The position numbers and the translations under genes are program-made. Shown here piece after piece: positions 48,736-63,499 of a DNA stretch of 64,000 nucleotides (positions are counted from its first letter, which is position 1; each line of letters begins with the position of its first letter). Source of the stretch: Sympetrum striolatum (taxonomy: Eukaryota; Arthropoda; Insecta; Odonata; Libellulidae); NCBI GenBank assembly GCA_947579665.1, contig OX388348.1, positions 14,508,001 to 14,572,000 of the forward strand, in the 5' to 3' direction. The notes beneath the pieces are model-generated. The model made no database searches. It worked only from the letters and a program-made list of their open reading frames with translations, and was not told the origin of the DNA.

Positions 48736-51700
48736 GATGGGACGACGTAGTGGAAGGAGTCTTCGTGCAATCGATACCCGCACACGGGAGATACCGCGTT
48801 TAAAACGAACGTTCAGTGGGGGTAGACGTTGTTGCGTGTATTTCAAGGAGGAGGAAATGCACCCTCTAAATTTTACGGACAGATGTGTATCGTCTTTTGT
48901 CTGTGGGCCCGAGGAGATGGATGCGTGAGCGGGGGCAATCCTGGCGAGGCTTCCGCCGCGGGGAGCGAATGGGCCCCGCTCACGCTCCTCATGTGATAAG
49001 GGCTGTGAGGGGAGATGTCTGGAGGGAAACGGGGTTCCGTGAATTGGAAGATCACGGGGGAGAGCGTCTTCTGGCGCCGTTCTCTCCCGCGAGAAAGACT
49101 AGAGTGAAAAAACGGGTTAAAGAATGGAAAAAAATGGGGTTAAAAATTACGAAAAAAATTCTCGGACTTTTTTGTCGAAAATCCACGTTCGAGTAGGAGG
49201 CCTGAATCCCTGATTTTCATGTTAACAATTTGGGGTAGCAAAATCTCAATATTAGTGGTCGCGTATTTAGCTCACAACGTAAGTTAAAGTATAATTTCGA
49301 CATAAACCAATAGTAGATTGAACGAAATGATATGTCTCTATAATGCAGTACCATTGACGGATTTGCCACAAGATGCACTGGGCGCAGGCTTAGGATCTCA
49401 CTTTTAATCATTTACTTTTATAAATAAAGCAAAGCGGTTGCTAATGGTTATGTTATATATAAAGAATAAACTCCAAAAACCATCAAGAAACTTGATGGTT
49501 TAATCAGTTTAGTTTAAGTTTTATCTTTATATATTTACTTATATGAATAATATCTTGTATGGGCCTAAATGTGATCTTAGTATCTAGGACTTCTAATTGC
49601 TGAAATTCTCCCCTGTCTAGTAGGCTAGATTCACCTCTAATTGTACACTATATTTCTAAAATCAACTATTACTATTACACAATTGTCACTTATCCATAAA
49701 GGGTTATAACTTATATCATCTTTCTTACTTACCGCAGTGTCAAAATACAAACATAGCGGGGCACTTAACAGAATTCTTTAAGACTCACTGAGCTTCTAAA
49801 TTCAATGAAGACTACGTAAAGCGCTGAAAAATATATTAAAGCCACCAATATTACAAATTCGCTTTAAGTAGTACTCTAAAAAAAACTCACAAATTATTTA
49901 AAATCAATACGGGGTATTTTAAATCTTATATGTATCTTCGGTTTATCACTCTAGAGAAGTTCAGCACCATGATAAATTTAAAAAAATAATAAAATTGTCT
50001 TGATTAGCTTGAAGGTGCTGGTCAATTTAAATTTTAGCTCTCAAACAATAATTTAAACTAAAACTCAGGCAAACACTAGCCCTCTACGTTCACACTTGCA
50101 ACACTTCCGAACACCTTACCCTTACTGCGGCACCCAAATGCAACAATTGCAACCTCAAAGAAAAGACGCCGATGTCAGATTTATTTTCTTGTTACTCTGT
50201 TGGTTTTGCATCCCGGAAGGAGTATTCTCGTGACTCGTGCCGTTGTTTTTATGACATGGGGAGACCGGAATCGTTAATGTTAGGGGCGGTTTCCCTCAGA
50301 AATTGGGAAAAGGGTCGAGGGGTTGTTTAGGGAATCGTGGTTTACGCCTTCCCACGACCTTACACGTGGCCACGCTTATGTCTCCTTGCTGCGTTACACG
50401 AGCAGAAGATTGGAGTTACTTCCTCGTTCTCTTCCGTTTCTAGAATCAGCATTTGAAGTGGATCCACGCAGATAGTACAAATACTAGAAATTAACATTAC
50501 AAGGATGAGCTTCTGATTCAGCCAATTGTGGCTTTTGAAGCAGATTATTGCTTTTTCCCTTCACTAGTATAGCGATGGTTAGAAAGTGCCCCCTGTTTTT
50601 AGCTTTGTTGCCTATTGTGATTCGATATATTCATTAGTGAAACCAGTTCTTCCGGCAGAAGTAACAGTAATTACAGTGCTCATATCCATCACACGTATCG
50701 GATAAGGATGCTCGAAAGGAAAGATTTCAAAATTTTTAAAAGGCAGGGAGAAAACTACTTACACCTTAAGAATAGCTATAACATAAATCTAATGTCTTAT
50801 ACATCTAACTCAAACCCATGTTGTTGTATGGTTCACAACATTGCTAACGAGTATAGTTTTTTACGGTAAAAAAATTTACTTAGTATAAGTACTAAAACTC
50901 TGAAGACTGAGAAAATTGAATTTACTGCTTCTCGTTCTATTCAAGGATGTCTCCTGAACTACTGCGAAGTAAATCCAGTAATTAGTAGAGAACAAAAAGA
51001 AACTAATATTTCAATGATAACTTCTAGTTATGTGAAATATTTTTCAGATTGAGCAGCTAACTATGATCAACACTCAGACACATATTTCTATTTGCCTACG
51101 TCAATTAACCTTCAGAAAATTCTTCCCACATCAAACCTAAGGACTGACATCCGGTTGATCATTGGAAAACTGTCCAGCAATAAAACAAGAAAATTTCATG
51201 TCTAATTGTATTCTTCAGCAAGAAAAGTGATACGTTATCATCTGGATTAACTGAAATAATTACTAATTACAACACAACCACGAACATGTTCACTAGGCTT
51301 CTCACAGGACATTAAACAGCCAACAAACAAAAGCACTGCGACGCCTTGTACAATCGTATTTCGAGCATCCTTCTTCCCTAGCATTTCCTCAACATCAACC
51401 AACAAACATAGCTAGGCCTGCCTTTCCTAGAAGCCATTCATCCTTTTATTTCTTCTCTATTTTGTTGCCGACACATGGCCAAACACCGGAAACGGGCGAT
51501 GACGCAAGGTCGAGACGGAGAGTCGTTGTTACCCTCTTCTGCGGGTCCATTGGGAAAGGGTGAAGTGCCTCCCTTTCTGATAGCCCAGATGCAACACGAA
51601 CTTCGGGTTATTCTTCGCACTTCCTCATTATAGAAATGCTTTCCGGGAAGCTGAGAAGTGATCAAGACGATGAAATTCATCCTTCCTAATGCATCGCCCA

Positions 51701-52029
51701 TAAAGTAGCTGGCAATATAAGAGACAGATGCGACTCGTAACTTTATTTTCTTATCGTAAAATCTTCTGATGAGATTATACTGTGAGCATTTATTTTAGAC
51801 CAATCCATAACTTAAACAAAACCAGAATGCTGAGCTGATATCATAGCGACTTGTACTTTTAGTTTTCCAAGAAAACTCGCCATACTTCTAATAGAATTGA
51901 AATAAGTTAAATAAACTTCAATTAAAATTGGTCTACGACAATACCTTGTAATTTTTACTAATTTTATTTAAAATATGTAATCAGAGAAATTGAATCCATA
52001 AACGCTGTGGAAATTAAGAATCTATTTTC
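48736..52029. other. GC-rich island (48736-49190) then AT-rich DNA
   Basis: No recognised coding region. A minus-strand frame at 51438-51701 (87 codons) has no repeats or motifs that I recognise, and I leave it uncalled. Confidence 0.35.
49477..49501. repeat. 11-bp perfect hairpin
   Basis: AAACCATCAAG, loop AAA, CTTGATGGTTT. It could form a cruciform or RNA stem-loop; no function is indicated. Confidence 0.75.
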
Positions 52030-52516
52030 ATGCCCTATTTGACTCGATTCTTGATCATATTTAATTTCTAACTGATATTGTTTCAATAGACTTTGGTCAA
52101 CTTTATAGTAATGTTACCATTTAACATAAACTAAATCACATGTTGATACTCATAAGTAAACATTGTCTCTTATGAAAGATATCTGCTGAGAATCAAATTG
52201 AAATGGAATGTATTAGTCATGAAGATATCATAAAGTGTTGCATCTTACATAAGATCTCTGTCTGCCTAGCAAACACCGAAAATGTTGATTTCATTGGTTG
52301 AAGATGAATATCGATATGTGATTTTATTTCATTTTAATTGGTAAAATTTGTAAATAGAACACCAACCACCAATACCAATGAGTCAATACCAGCCTTAAAT
52401 AAAATACAATCAAAAGTCGAGTCGAAATAGGGCATAACATTTCTAAAATTTAAAAGATCTTGAAACAATAGTAGCCTGGAATAAAATACGACCGAAGTTC
52501 GAGTCAAAAAAGGGCA
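52030..52516. repeat. 35-bp motif in one inverted and two direct copies (MITE candidate)
   Basis: The motif ends in GAGTC then AAATAGGGCAT or close variants. It lies inverted at 52030-52066 and direct at 52397-52435 and 52479-52516, each with ATAAAATAC-like sequence on the inner side. The outer two copies face each other like terminal inverted repeats. I could not find a matching target-site duplication. Confidence 0.45.
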
Positions 52517-55164
52517 TTCGAATGCGTTCATGAACTAGTAAAAGGTTTGGGTAGGGATATCGTCAACCTATAACGCCTTTCGGAAGATAACGTAGGAATT
52601 CGAGGGGAAAACTCCTCACCGAGGAAACACGTGTAAAAACGACACAGCTAAATCCCAACCAAACGATCAAACAGAGGAATCCAAGCGGTCCCTACTCAAA
52701 TTAAGGTTATAATTTAAGGCGGTCGAATAGCTCGAACGTGGAATGGTCAAATTTCCGGCCTTAGGTGTATTTACGTGGGGTGATTCGGGGAGACTTCTGT
52801 TCCCTTAGGAGAGGTTTAGGAACGAAAGGTTATGAAACCCTGTTCTTTACATTTCCCAAGGGGTTCCACCATTTCCCCCCAGGTAATCCGGGAACTATAA
52901 GTGGCTTTCGGTTCGAGTCATTTGTTTTGCTATACTTATAAATACCTGGGAAGTGAAACATGCAAACCGTTCCGGGTTACCTGAACAACGGCATCGATTA
53001 GTCCAATGAGACTCTTAAATATTGAGCTGCATTTTATTTAAAACATCTACGAAATAATTATATCTACTGGGTATGGAAATATTTGCTTATATTTCTTGAC
53101 GTATAAAGCCTGTATTTACGTCATAAAATAGGTACGCATTATTTATTTAGGGAACGATAACAACAAAACTACTGCTTTTCTATATTGAAAGACTTTTCTT
53201 TTACAAATCAACATCAACAGACGTACTATTGAGTCCGGCCTCATTCTTATTTTATCTAGGTGAAATGCTTGATATTCGTCCGGCATGCCTAAATATACAC
53301 ATTTTCTCAGAGTTAGAAGAGTTATACTTTGCATATATGCATGACTTGTATTTTTTGTCATATATACTGTGTATCATATAATTTTATTTTGCAGCAACTA
53401 TAACCTCTCTGTCTAATGATAGATTACATTCCAAATGTCAAATACTCGATGGTACCATTTAAAGAAATATTTTATGTTGGTCAGTTACGAGTATTCTTGA
53501 AATGAACTAAAGCTGTAAGCCAGGAAATGAATGGCACTTACAATTAGCGCGAGCATCTTAAGAAAAATCGTGAAAACCAATACAAATGTAACATCAAATA
53601 ACATTAAAACCATCACTCGATCAACTTTATACAAAACGTAACAGCAGTTTTAAGTATTATAATTCTATGTTCCTAATCATAGTTAAAATTTAAGTTCATG
53701 CAACAACGCATCAGCACATTCGTATTCAGCATATTTGGATGTTTCACACATCCAATCCTAACTTACCATTCGACAGGAAACAATGAAAATTAAAATAATG
53801 AAAAGTATTGTCAGAATTGAATAAGACAAGCAAAAGTACAAACGTTTTTAATGACGAGAAAAAACGCAGCTCGTATACACACATCGCTCTCGTCGACGGA
53901 AATTATTCGAAAAAAAAGCATTTCGTTTGAAACGAAAAACATCGAAATTAAATAATGGACGTCGAAAATAATTGACATCCGCACAAATCTCATTCCGTCC
54001 TCCGCAAATAGATAATTAATCGAACGTCCATTTTCGTTAGAAGAATCCGGAATGGAGAGGAGCATGATTAAAACCTGCGAGCTTTCCCAGCCCGTCGATA
54101 GAAATTAAGGATTTACGCATCATTCCAAATAATCTCATCAAAGGTTGGACGGGCCGAAATCTAATTCGGAGCCGAGAAACTTGGGGAAAAAAGAATTCCG
54201 AATGACAAAATGGGGGTGTGAATTTTATGTGACAAGGAAAGACTGGGAGCGAATTGAAACTGCGATGAAAAGAAGAATGTGATTGAGTGGAATGGGAAAA
54301 GGGACGTTTTTAATGGGCAAATTAAAGGGGAGAAGAACGATTCGGGAATTAAGGAAAAATAGAACTGGGATGGGGTAATGGGAGAAGAGAGACAAATAAA
54401 GGGTCCGAATTTGAAAGGGTTGCATTGTGTACAGAACGATAATTATATGAAAAACCTATTATTAAACCGATTTCACGAACCGGGGTCGCGTCGTTTAAAC
54501 TGATAATGGATACCAGTACCGTAAAGCGAATCTGCGGAAACTCAGTAAGTAATTTAGCTTCCTAAGCAGTATAACAGGCGTAAATTCTACTTTATTCAAA
54601 ATGAGATTTAGAAACAAGAATGCGATATTAAACTCGTGAAGACACCTCGGCGATATTCAAATGGGCGTAATGATTTATTACTAAAGTAGTACTATAGAGT
54701 AAGGCTAGTACCTAAGGTCGCGACTACTTTTCAAAGAATAAGATTTTAGAATACGTTTAGATGAATGGAAAGAAAAAAAAACGTAATTTAGGAAGAAAAT
54801 GTATCTCCAAATGGAACTAATATAATCCTGTTCCATGTTTCCAACAGAAAATAATAAATCCGCCAGAGAAAAATTGTTAACTAAAAAGTTTAATAAACAA
54901 ATGAATTCTTGCTTTTGGAGAAATAGAGACTTCAAAGTATAATTTTCCATTTCCTTCCTCAAGTTAAAATAACATTTATTAAACATTATAATAATGACGA
55001 AAAACTTGGTAAATTTTCTATACAAATTTTTTAATCGACGACCAGTTTCGCTGCCGGAGTAGCATCTTCTGATTTAAAATAAAATTGTGCGGAAAATTTG
55101 TGTTTTTATCTTCCTTATTTTTATTGTATATTGACTTTCCACAAAGTAAGGTCTGATCATCTAG

Positions 55165-55205
55165 ATTTCAGGTAACATTATCGTGATGATAATGTTACTT
55201 GAAAT
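55165..55205. repeat. 18-bp near-perfect hairpin
   Basis: ATTTCAGGTAACATTATC, then a 5-base loop, then GATAATGTTACTTGAAAT. The only imperfection is a G-T pair, which is a wobble pair in RNA. It is too short for a microRNA precursor, so it is probably a palindromic repeat relic. Confidence 0.8.
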
Positions 55206-56059
55206 TACCAACCTAAGGTAAAAGTCCTAACGAACATGAAAAAACAAACCAAATTCGGCAGCGGAATCTAATTATGATATTTGAAAATATAACAAACAAA
55301 GCCGATTTTTTTACTTCCCTTTTTCGAGCGCTGATTCGAAGGAGCAACTTCATCGGATAACTCTTTTCCTAACGCCTCCCTCGCGACGCAATATCCCATA
55401 TATTGAGGAACTCTGAGAACTTCTCCTTGTATAGCTGAATGATTATACAGCCAGAACACTTCCCGTGGAGACTATGGGGTGTGTAAAAAAAGACGGCGGA
55501 AACAGTCTTTGCACGCGGAGGCGTCTTGATCCCGGAACTGGATAATATGACGGAGAGAGGACAAAGGGATCCTTCCAGGGTTTCTCATCCCTGACCTGCA
55601 TCCTTTCTGCTCCTTCCCGGATCCTTCCCACACTTCCTCCTTCTTTTTGTCTCGTCACATCCTTCTTTTTATTCCCCAAAATCATCCTCCGCCGTCTCTA
55701 TCCCCAGGACGACGCCCACACGTGTTATTTTTCGCCTCGGGCGCGTTTTAAGACCCTACCTCACCCTCCCGTTTGCTTTCCTCTTCCTGCTAATAACCCC
55801 TCTCTTCTAAAAATCGCCGCTAACCGAGAAATTTCCGATTTAGATACGCCTTGTTTGTGGCAGAAAGTCGCAGCTAATAAGCTGAGGGGATAAATTGGCT
55901 TTCCAATATTTTGTTTTATATTTTGGAAGCACGTAGATTAAACTTAAGAACTTTTCTTTCCGAATTCTTGTCCTTGCTTGTTGTTGTATTTTTACATACT
56001 ATTACATATAATTATTATTACTATGAGTAATACATCAGGTATTCTATGATTATAACACA

Positions 56060-56545
56060 TATCCTGCAACGTCTGCATGTAATTAATTTGGCAACGAGAA
56101 GTTCAGATAATTATTAGTAGATGTATAATAGAGATGAATAATGTTTATGATTTAAAAGGCTCCTAAATTTACTATACAGTTAATTTCATATTTGGTGCAA
56201 TGTTTCATAAACAAATAACGTTTTCATTTCGGGAGAAATGGAGAATTGAAAGGATAACTCTGCGTAACACCTCGATAGTACATTTCCTGTATTGTATACA
56301 TATAATTAATGCAGCAACGAGAAGTTCAGATAAAATTGGAAAGTGTTTGAGGAAGACTTCATTCGACGTCGCATCGAAAATGGCTGATAATGATGTACGC
56401 AAAACACATTTGAAAGTATTGTGTAAAATTCGCACGATAGACATTTTTTAATATAGGGTATCCATTTAATACATATTCTTTATTTTCTGTGTGACATATA
56501 TAAAAAATAAGGGTACGTATTTAATACATATCCTATATTGTCACT
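56060..56545 (+). repeat. Short diverged direct repeats
   Basis: GCAACGAGAAGTTCAGATAA occurs near 56092 and again near 56314, each preceded by TAATTAAT. Further right, ATTTAATACATATTCTTTAT (about 56465) recurs as ATTTAATACATATCCTATAT (about 56519). Small ORFs on both strands here have no family match that I recognise. Confidence 0.6.
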
Positions 56546-58050
56546 TTTCGGATTAGATTCATAGCCTTTCCTCATCTTTTTAACTACTTTTGTTTCATTC
56601 TTCTTTATAAAAGTTGCATTCAAATTTTATTAATAGTAGGTTTTGCACGTCCTTCATGCTCCATTTTTGTAAAAATTTTCCTGAAGGTTTTAATATCGGA
56701 TTGAAATCAAGCAAATGGCAAAAATGCCATACTTCGTAAAAGACTTCAACTGCCATGATTTTCAGAGCTGCTGTCAACCTTTCAGTTAAAACTCCATCTC
56801 TTCATATTAAATTAAATGGACACATTGATACACCCACGAGGACAATACTTCACGAAACACAGCTGGCAGTTTTCAACTTCGTTCATCATTGAATATTCTC
56901 AAACAAAACATGAAATTAAGACGATATATTGTGTCACAAAAACTTCATAGCTAGTTTAAAATTTTAACTTCTGAGGATATTTTGTCTTGCGTAAAATTTC
57001 CCTTGAGGAATAGACTTTACTTTTTGCTAGGGTAGCGCCGAGTATCTCAGCTAGTACTTCTCATTAAAGCGGTAAGACAGCTTATTTGTGCCACGGACCA
57101 ATTATGCTAGAGGGTCATAAGAAAGAATCTAATTTTCCTCGTTTGAGCAATTTCGCTCGCGACGGAAATTTTAAACGAATTTCCCCATTAAGGCCGTATG
57201 AAATTGTTTCAGGGATGTGTTAGTGAGGTTACTTCCCCTTCGTTAAAATATTGCCTAACGAATTGCCTGAACCTCTATATTCCATCTCAAAAATAATAAT
57301 CAAAATTAGAAAGATTATTCTTGTAAGCATATTTTCATAATTTTTCAATATTATTATTAGATCATGTTCTTCACAGTATTTTACGTATGGTTGTTATTCC
57401 TGGTAGCATCTTACGTTACTGAGGATCAAAATTTCACCACTGTAACTTGTGAGATTATAAGAGAATTTATAAAACTATCAATCAATAACAGATCCATTAA
57501 CATTTAAAAATACCCTTTTGAGAACATTTTCCGGATTGCCTTGATGCAAACATTTTGCAAGGAATTGTGACGATTGTAAGAAAAATAAAAAATATATCCT
57601 ACTAATACTCATACTCTCGCATTTTTACATTTGCGAATATTATAGAACATACTACATCTCATACGGTTCGAATTGCACAAGTTCTTACGGGATACGAAAA
57701 TTGGCACTGACAGGCAAGGAAAATTCGTTCCTTCCTCATAGAAAGAACTTTTATTTGAGACTGACAGACATTTAGAAGCGGAAAGATTGAATAGAAACTC
57801 CTTTTTACCAGCTAGGTACACCGGAAATCTCATTTCTCCAATTTTCGTTTCAATGCTGGATATGTTCTTTCAGGACAGCATTGCTGTCTTTTTCCTAAAG
57901 CAATTCTCGAGAAAATACGTATGCCTTCTACTCAAATATTCCTCTCTGGAATTAGTTTCTAATACTTATTCTTTATTGCCAATATGGGGTTGTTTAATTC
58001 TATGTACTTTCTATAAAACATGGAAATTTATAATCACCCTAAATACTAAT

Positions 58051-58735
58051 TTGCAAGATGATTCGAATTTTATCTTAGTAAAATTATCTCAGCCAATCTA
58101 AAAGCAAGCCATCCTCGTTGCATAAGAAATAAATAAACTCTTAAAAGTTCCACTAAATCTATTAACGTCAGTATTATTTATTTCCTATTAAATAATACTA
58201 ATCATCAATCATTAAATTTGGAAACTAATTATAAATGAATATGCTTTCATAAGAACTTCATTGAGCATGGAAGCCTTAAATAACTCTAAAACACATTTGC
58301 AAGATAATAAAATTTTCATCCACGTCATTAAGTAATTATCTCATCCAATCTAAAATCATTTCATCATCGCGTCTGTAGAAATAAATAATCCTAAAAGTTC
58401 CCCCAATACACGTATAAATCACTACAATTCAGGTTAGTATTATTTCTGAAAAGTTAAATAAAATTCAATATCAACAATTAAATTTTTTAAACCCTAAGAC
58501 ACACATTTGCAAGATCGTGATTTTTTTCTATACCAGTAAAGAATTGTATCATCCAATCTTTAATCATGGTTTAAAATATATCAATTCGTTAAATTTCCAC
58601 CAAAATTTTATATGATAATTCTCCTTAGTGTAATTTCTTGTTTGTTACATAAAAACAATAATAAATCATTAAAGTTGAAAACTAGTTATACATTAATACG
58701 CACCTCCTAAGAATTCAGATTTCAAGTGATTTTAG
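58051..58735 (+). repeat. Three diverged tandem copies, about 210-246 bp each
   Basis: Units start at TTGCAAGAT at 58051, 58297 and 58507. Each carries ATC(T/C)CA(T/G)CCAATCT-like sequence 45-50 bp later. Copies 1 and 2 then share AGAAATAAATAA and AAAAGTTCC, and all end with an ATCATTAAA/CAATTAAA-type block. There is no coding potential. Confidence 0.7.
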
Positions 58736-61700
58736 CTATGACGAAGAGAAAGATTTGAGAACATTCATTTGACCATTTAATAACCGGCAAAAAACTCAAA
58801 TATTTAAAGTACACGAAGAGTCCCAAGCCAAATCGTGTGTTTTGTCTACCACGAGGGAAAAATAACGCGGCCGGAAAGGCATTCCCATTAAACGCTCGGC
58901 AAAAGACGGTGACAAAGACCTTATTCCCGCATTATCGTCGAGTTAGCGGTGGAAATAATACAGAAACACATTCTGAATTCCCCGCCCAAAATCACAGCGG
59001 GCATTTCTTTCGCATTTGCCGTAAGAAGATATTTCCGAGGCGATGGCCTGGAAGGAATGGGGAAAAAAGATCTTAAAAGAGGGAGAAGAGAAATGGGAAT
59101 AGCGGTGCGGAATATATTATGATGATAAGGGAAAAGGATTGAGTCTGGCAGAGGAGAATACGAAATGAGAATTGGAGGGGGAAAGCAAGAGGGGGGACTG
59201 GAGGGAGGGATTGGGAAAACAGAAGGAAAGTGTGCACTCGGATGAGTGAAGACATGCATTCATTGGAATTTATTTCGAATGTGAGGGACCATCTTTAAAG
59301 AAAACTTGTGCTTCAATTGAGTCTTAAATTGCATCGCTGAATTAGAAGATATTTTCCTCTTAAGGTTCGGGGAATCTCTCGCAGAAACTGCCTGATAACA
59401 ATCAGATTCTCAAGGGAGTACCACAAGGAAGCTTTCTGGGCCCCCTATGATTTCAGGAAGCTATCATTTGGTTATAATTTCACATTATCCGATAGCTAGA
59501 AATCCGATGCGAGAAATTTCATTATTTGATGGTATCGGCTATTATACACTTCAAATTTTGGAGGAATTTAGTAGATTATTATTTTTTTTATATTACTACG
59601 TTATCAATTTATATTTAGATTGATATTTTGGATTAACGTATAGTAGTAAAACTATTTCAAAACTTTTATTGAAAAATGGCGCGAGAAAATTTTTGTAATT
59701 CATCATCATTAAAATTTAAAAGAAAGAAAAATTAGAGATCATAAATAAATATGAGAATTAAAATTTCGTAGCAGATTAGTCTAATGTAACAGCACTCAAG
59801 GTAACAAAAAATATAATATGTAACCATTGGATAGATTACACTCTCTCACTCCTAATAAAATATTACTAGCATAAATTTCCTATTATTTTAGAACTGGTTT
59901 CCAAGTAAAAATATATTTTAACTTAGAAAAACCTATCGGCGAAGGACAATGGGAAACAAGTTTAAAGAATAAGTTACATAACATTGCTTACTTGTAAGTT
60001 ATGGAGATTAGACTATTATAACACAGCACTGAGAAAAAAGAGGAAAAAGAAGAATTTAAGGATAAAATAAGAAAAATAATCGGAAATATTTAAGAAAGGT
60101 AAGATGTGATTGATAAAAACTATGTATATGAAAAGCAGAGGCGATGCAACCTGTAGAACACGTGCATCGAAAATGCAAGTATTTTAAATTCATTTTACAG
60201 CCAAAATGACAGGCAGTTTGTGAAGTTACTAAAAATAGAAACACAGAAAACAGTCCAGCATAAATAAACAATTACTTTATGTTATCGATGAAATGCTTAC
60301 ATCAATAGTTTATGTGGAACGAAAACCTTAAAACGCAATAAAAACCTATCGATAAGAGCTGAAAAGGCATCTCTCTCAACGTTCCCTTTCCCACTCTGAA
60401 GTATTTACGATTTCTCGACCATTTATCACTTTCCCAACAAAACATTCATAGTATACCTGAGAGCTGTTACGTAAAATTGCACAAAAATACACTGCGACAC
60501 AAAGCGTAGCTGAAAGACACGCGGGGGGGAATTCAAACAAAAAGTGGAGACTTGACAAAAATCGGATGGAAATGAAATAAATATTCGGCACGAAATCGGA
60601 TGTTTAACCGCGTTGATGAAATGGCTGGGGGACTATTAGCTGTCCATACTCAGACACCCTTTCATGTGCCCTAAATCATGTGGGAGAAGAGTGTTACCGT
60701 ATTGTAAACTCCAAGGCTATCCTCAATCAATCTCTTGGTGTTTACCGCGTTATTTCCCGCCGAAGTAAACACGAACGCGACGCAGCCTTTACAAAGTTCT
60801 CCCAACTCGGGACGCGAGCGATTTTATGGCTGGAATGGAGTTGGTAATTTCCGAAGAGTAAGTTAAACAACGCCGAACCGGCTAAAGTTGTTGTAAACCC
60901 TTTTTCGAATCCTACGCCCCACGAAAATAACAACGGGGTGGGAATGCAATTTTGTACTTAGTGGTGTAACTGTCATTAAGTCCTTGGTAAGACTCAAGCG
61001 GTTCCTGTTTCCCTATAGTGAGAAATGGAATGCTTTTCATTTGCCTTTTGTGCAGGAAAGAAGGAAATGCATCTTCAGTTAAATTTAATGTAACTCTTGA
61101 TGTGATTATAGTTTAAACGAGAACTAGAGGTAACTAGTGAGTTATGACTACAGCCAATTAACCGCCTTCATTCTAGCCATTCCCATTTGAATTCAGCAAA
61201 ATCTGTTATCCGTATGGTACTGCATTCGAATTAAGAACTCAAATCATTATGGCTCAGTGAGGGAGGAAGAACATAACTCCACATCTTACCTAGTAAGCCT
61301 TAATCCCTCTTAAAATCGTACTACTGTAGTCGTGCTACTGTAGGAGAAATCAAGATTTAAACCTGCCTTTAGACCGAATACTTTAATGACAGAAAAAGAC
61401 AAGTTTGAGTGCCTCTATTAGTTTCTATTATATTGTCTACTTTTATTTCGTAAAGGAACTAATGCAATCGTTCCGTAACATTACGGCTTTTTGTAATAAT
61501 AATGGAGAAATCCGCACCAATTCCCTGGAAAGTTACGTAACAGAATTTTTAAATATCTTTGGAGATTAACAAAATTAAACAAATTAAAAAGAGATGGATT
61601 TCTGTTGAAATAAACCTACGATAAATTAGAATATAATTGTAAAATCGATGGCTGCTTTGAAAGAATCGAAAAATATCCCAGAAGGAAGATTCTTTGAGTC

Positions 61701-63480
61701 TTATAAATGATTTATTAAAACTAAATTCCTTTTCTGTCAATTTTCGCTTCTTTTTTAAGTTGTAAGTGATCTCACAAAGTCTAAATCCAAAACTTTAAAG
61801 ATTGCGTTAAAAAGTAATAGAACTAAAAAAAATCAATGTCCTTGAAGTTTACAGTATTGCTGATGTTACGACAAAAAAACGGGTATTGATTAAAACAGGT
61901 GTTGATAAAATATTTTTAATGCCATAAAATATTTTACAAATAACAGTATTTGATCGAGACGCTGAGCTGTTAAAACCTATGATCCTAAACACCGTATTTT
62001 TGTATCAGATGAACAGATGCTTTCCTCTAACATGGACGAGAGAATGTATAGCGCAGTCTATCAACAGAGAGGAAGGAAAAGACCTGGACTTAAACGGCCT
62101 CTGTCAAATGACACCCTTTGCCCATGTTCTCAAACTCTCTTTCAAAATGTGAACGCTCGCTCGGTTGAGCGACATGCTTCAAAGCAGAGGTTTACACCCC
62201 AAGCATTAACGATCAAATGAGAAACTAATACAATGGCTCCAACTAGTGAAGGAGGCATAAATAATCGATCGATGGACTGGAAGTAAAAGGTGTGAGAAGT
62301 CACAATGATTCATGCCTCTACTGCGTTTTTGCGATAACAAGCTCCACTTTTCCATCACTTAATTGGACTGGTTATTCTTTGATTCGTGGTGAAATGATTT
62401 CAATGACAATTACGGGTGAACTTTCCCGCTAGAGATCGTCATTAATGAAATAAGTCTCTCGAAATCTTATGATTCAAATGGATATCAGATCGAAGAGATT
62501 TGAGGAAAGGGATTCCGCGTATATATTCTCTTCTGTTAAAAAAAAACTGCTTAGAAAAAACATCACCGGAGAGAAAAAAGCAAGAGGTCCTTTGAAATTC
62601 GCTTGCAACAAATTTGCATGAAAGGAAAGAGAAAATTGTGGGATCTAAATTTTGAAATGCAAAACTTTCGTTGAAACCATGAAAAACAATAACCCTACGT
62701 CGTACTCGGACGAATAAAGACAAAATGATATCCGTCAGAGTAAACAAGCGAATGCCTGCATCTATTTTTGGAGAACAAAGTCCCATCCATTATATTTATT
62801 TTAACGAAGCGTAATTATAAATTTATTAATTCTTTATTAAGTACTGATATGAGTGTTTATAAAACCCCTTGATGATGGCATACGACGATAAAACGATAAA
62901 AGAATTCTAGGAATAAAAGCCCAGCATGGAAAGAACTGATATTTTCATGCACAACCCATCATTTTTGCATTTTTTTAACCAATCTAACTGATCGCAAGTT
63001 GGCAGCATAGGTATTTACCAAGGAAGGGGTGGGGGACACTCTTCATTGAAAAGCAGCATTTAGCATTCTGTTTCATAATAAATGCCGCATGAGAAAACAT
63101 CAACCCACTCTTGTTTTGCAACAAAACTGAATAGTTTAGCATCGAAATCAAATGAGAAAACAAATGGTAAATAGGGAAACTGAAAGAGAATATTTCCACC
63201 ACAGTTTTCCCTCGGCATTATTATCGAGATTGGAAAACAAAATCATCGAAACACGGAAATTTGTTTCAGGAAATTACCTAGAGGTCGCGGTGAATACCCC
63301 AAAAGACCACGTATGACCTAAAGGCAACAAATTTTCCCGCTCGCTATTACATTAATTGAGTAGACCTAAAAATCGTTACTGCCAAACCTGTAAAAAAAGT
63401 TTACTTGCAGTTAACTCTTTTTAGTATGACATTCTACCAAGTATCGTGGAATCTTATCTATTAGATTTGACTTAAATTAA
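58736..63480. other. Non-coding sequence
   Basis: There is a purine-rich tract at 59040-59240. The rest is AT-rich with scattered short ORFs of low complexity. I see nothing else. Confidence 0.4.
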
Positions 63481-63499
63481 TCGAATAAAATTTCATAAA

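Larger units (their letters stand above)
52517..58050. other. Non-coding sequence with a GC-rich island at 55430-55870
   Basis: A purine-rich patch covers 54180-54420. The hairpin at 55165 and the short repeats near 56060-56545 are listed separately. No gene recognised. Confidence 0.4.

Noticed and set aside
51438..51701. 87-codon minus-strand ORF.
   Set aside because: No recognisable family, repeat or context; not enough to call a gene.
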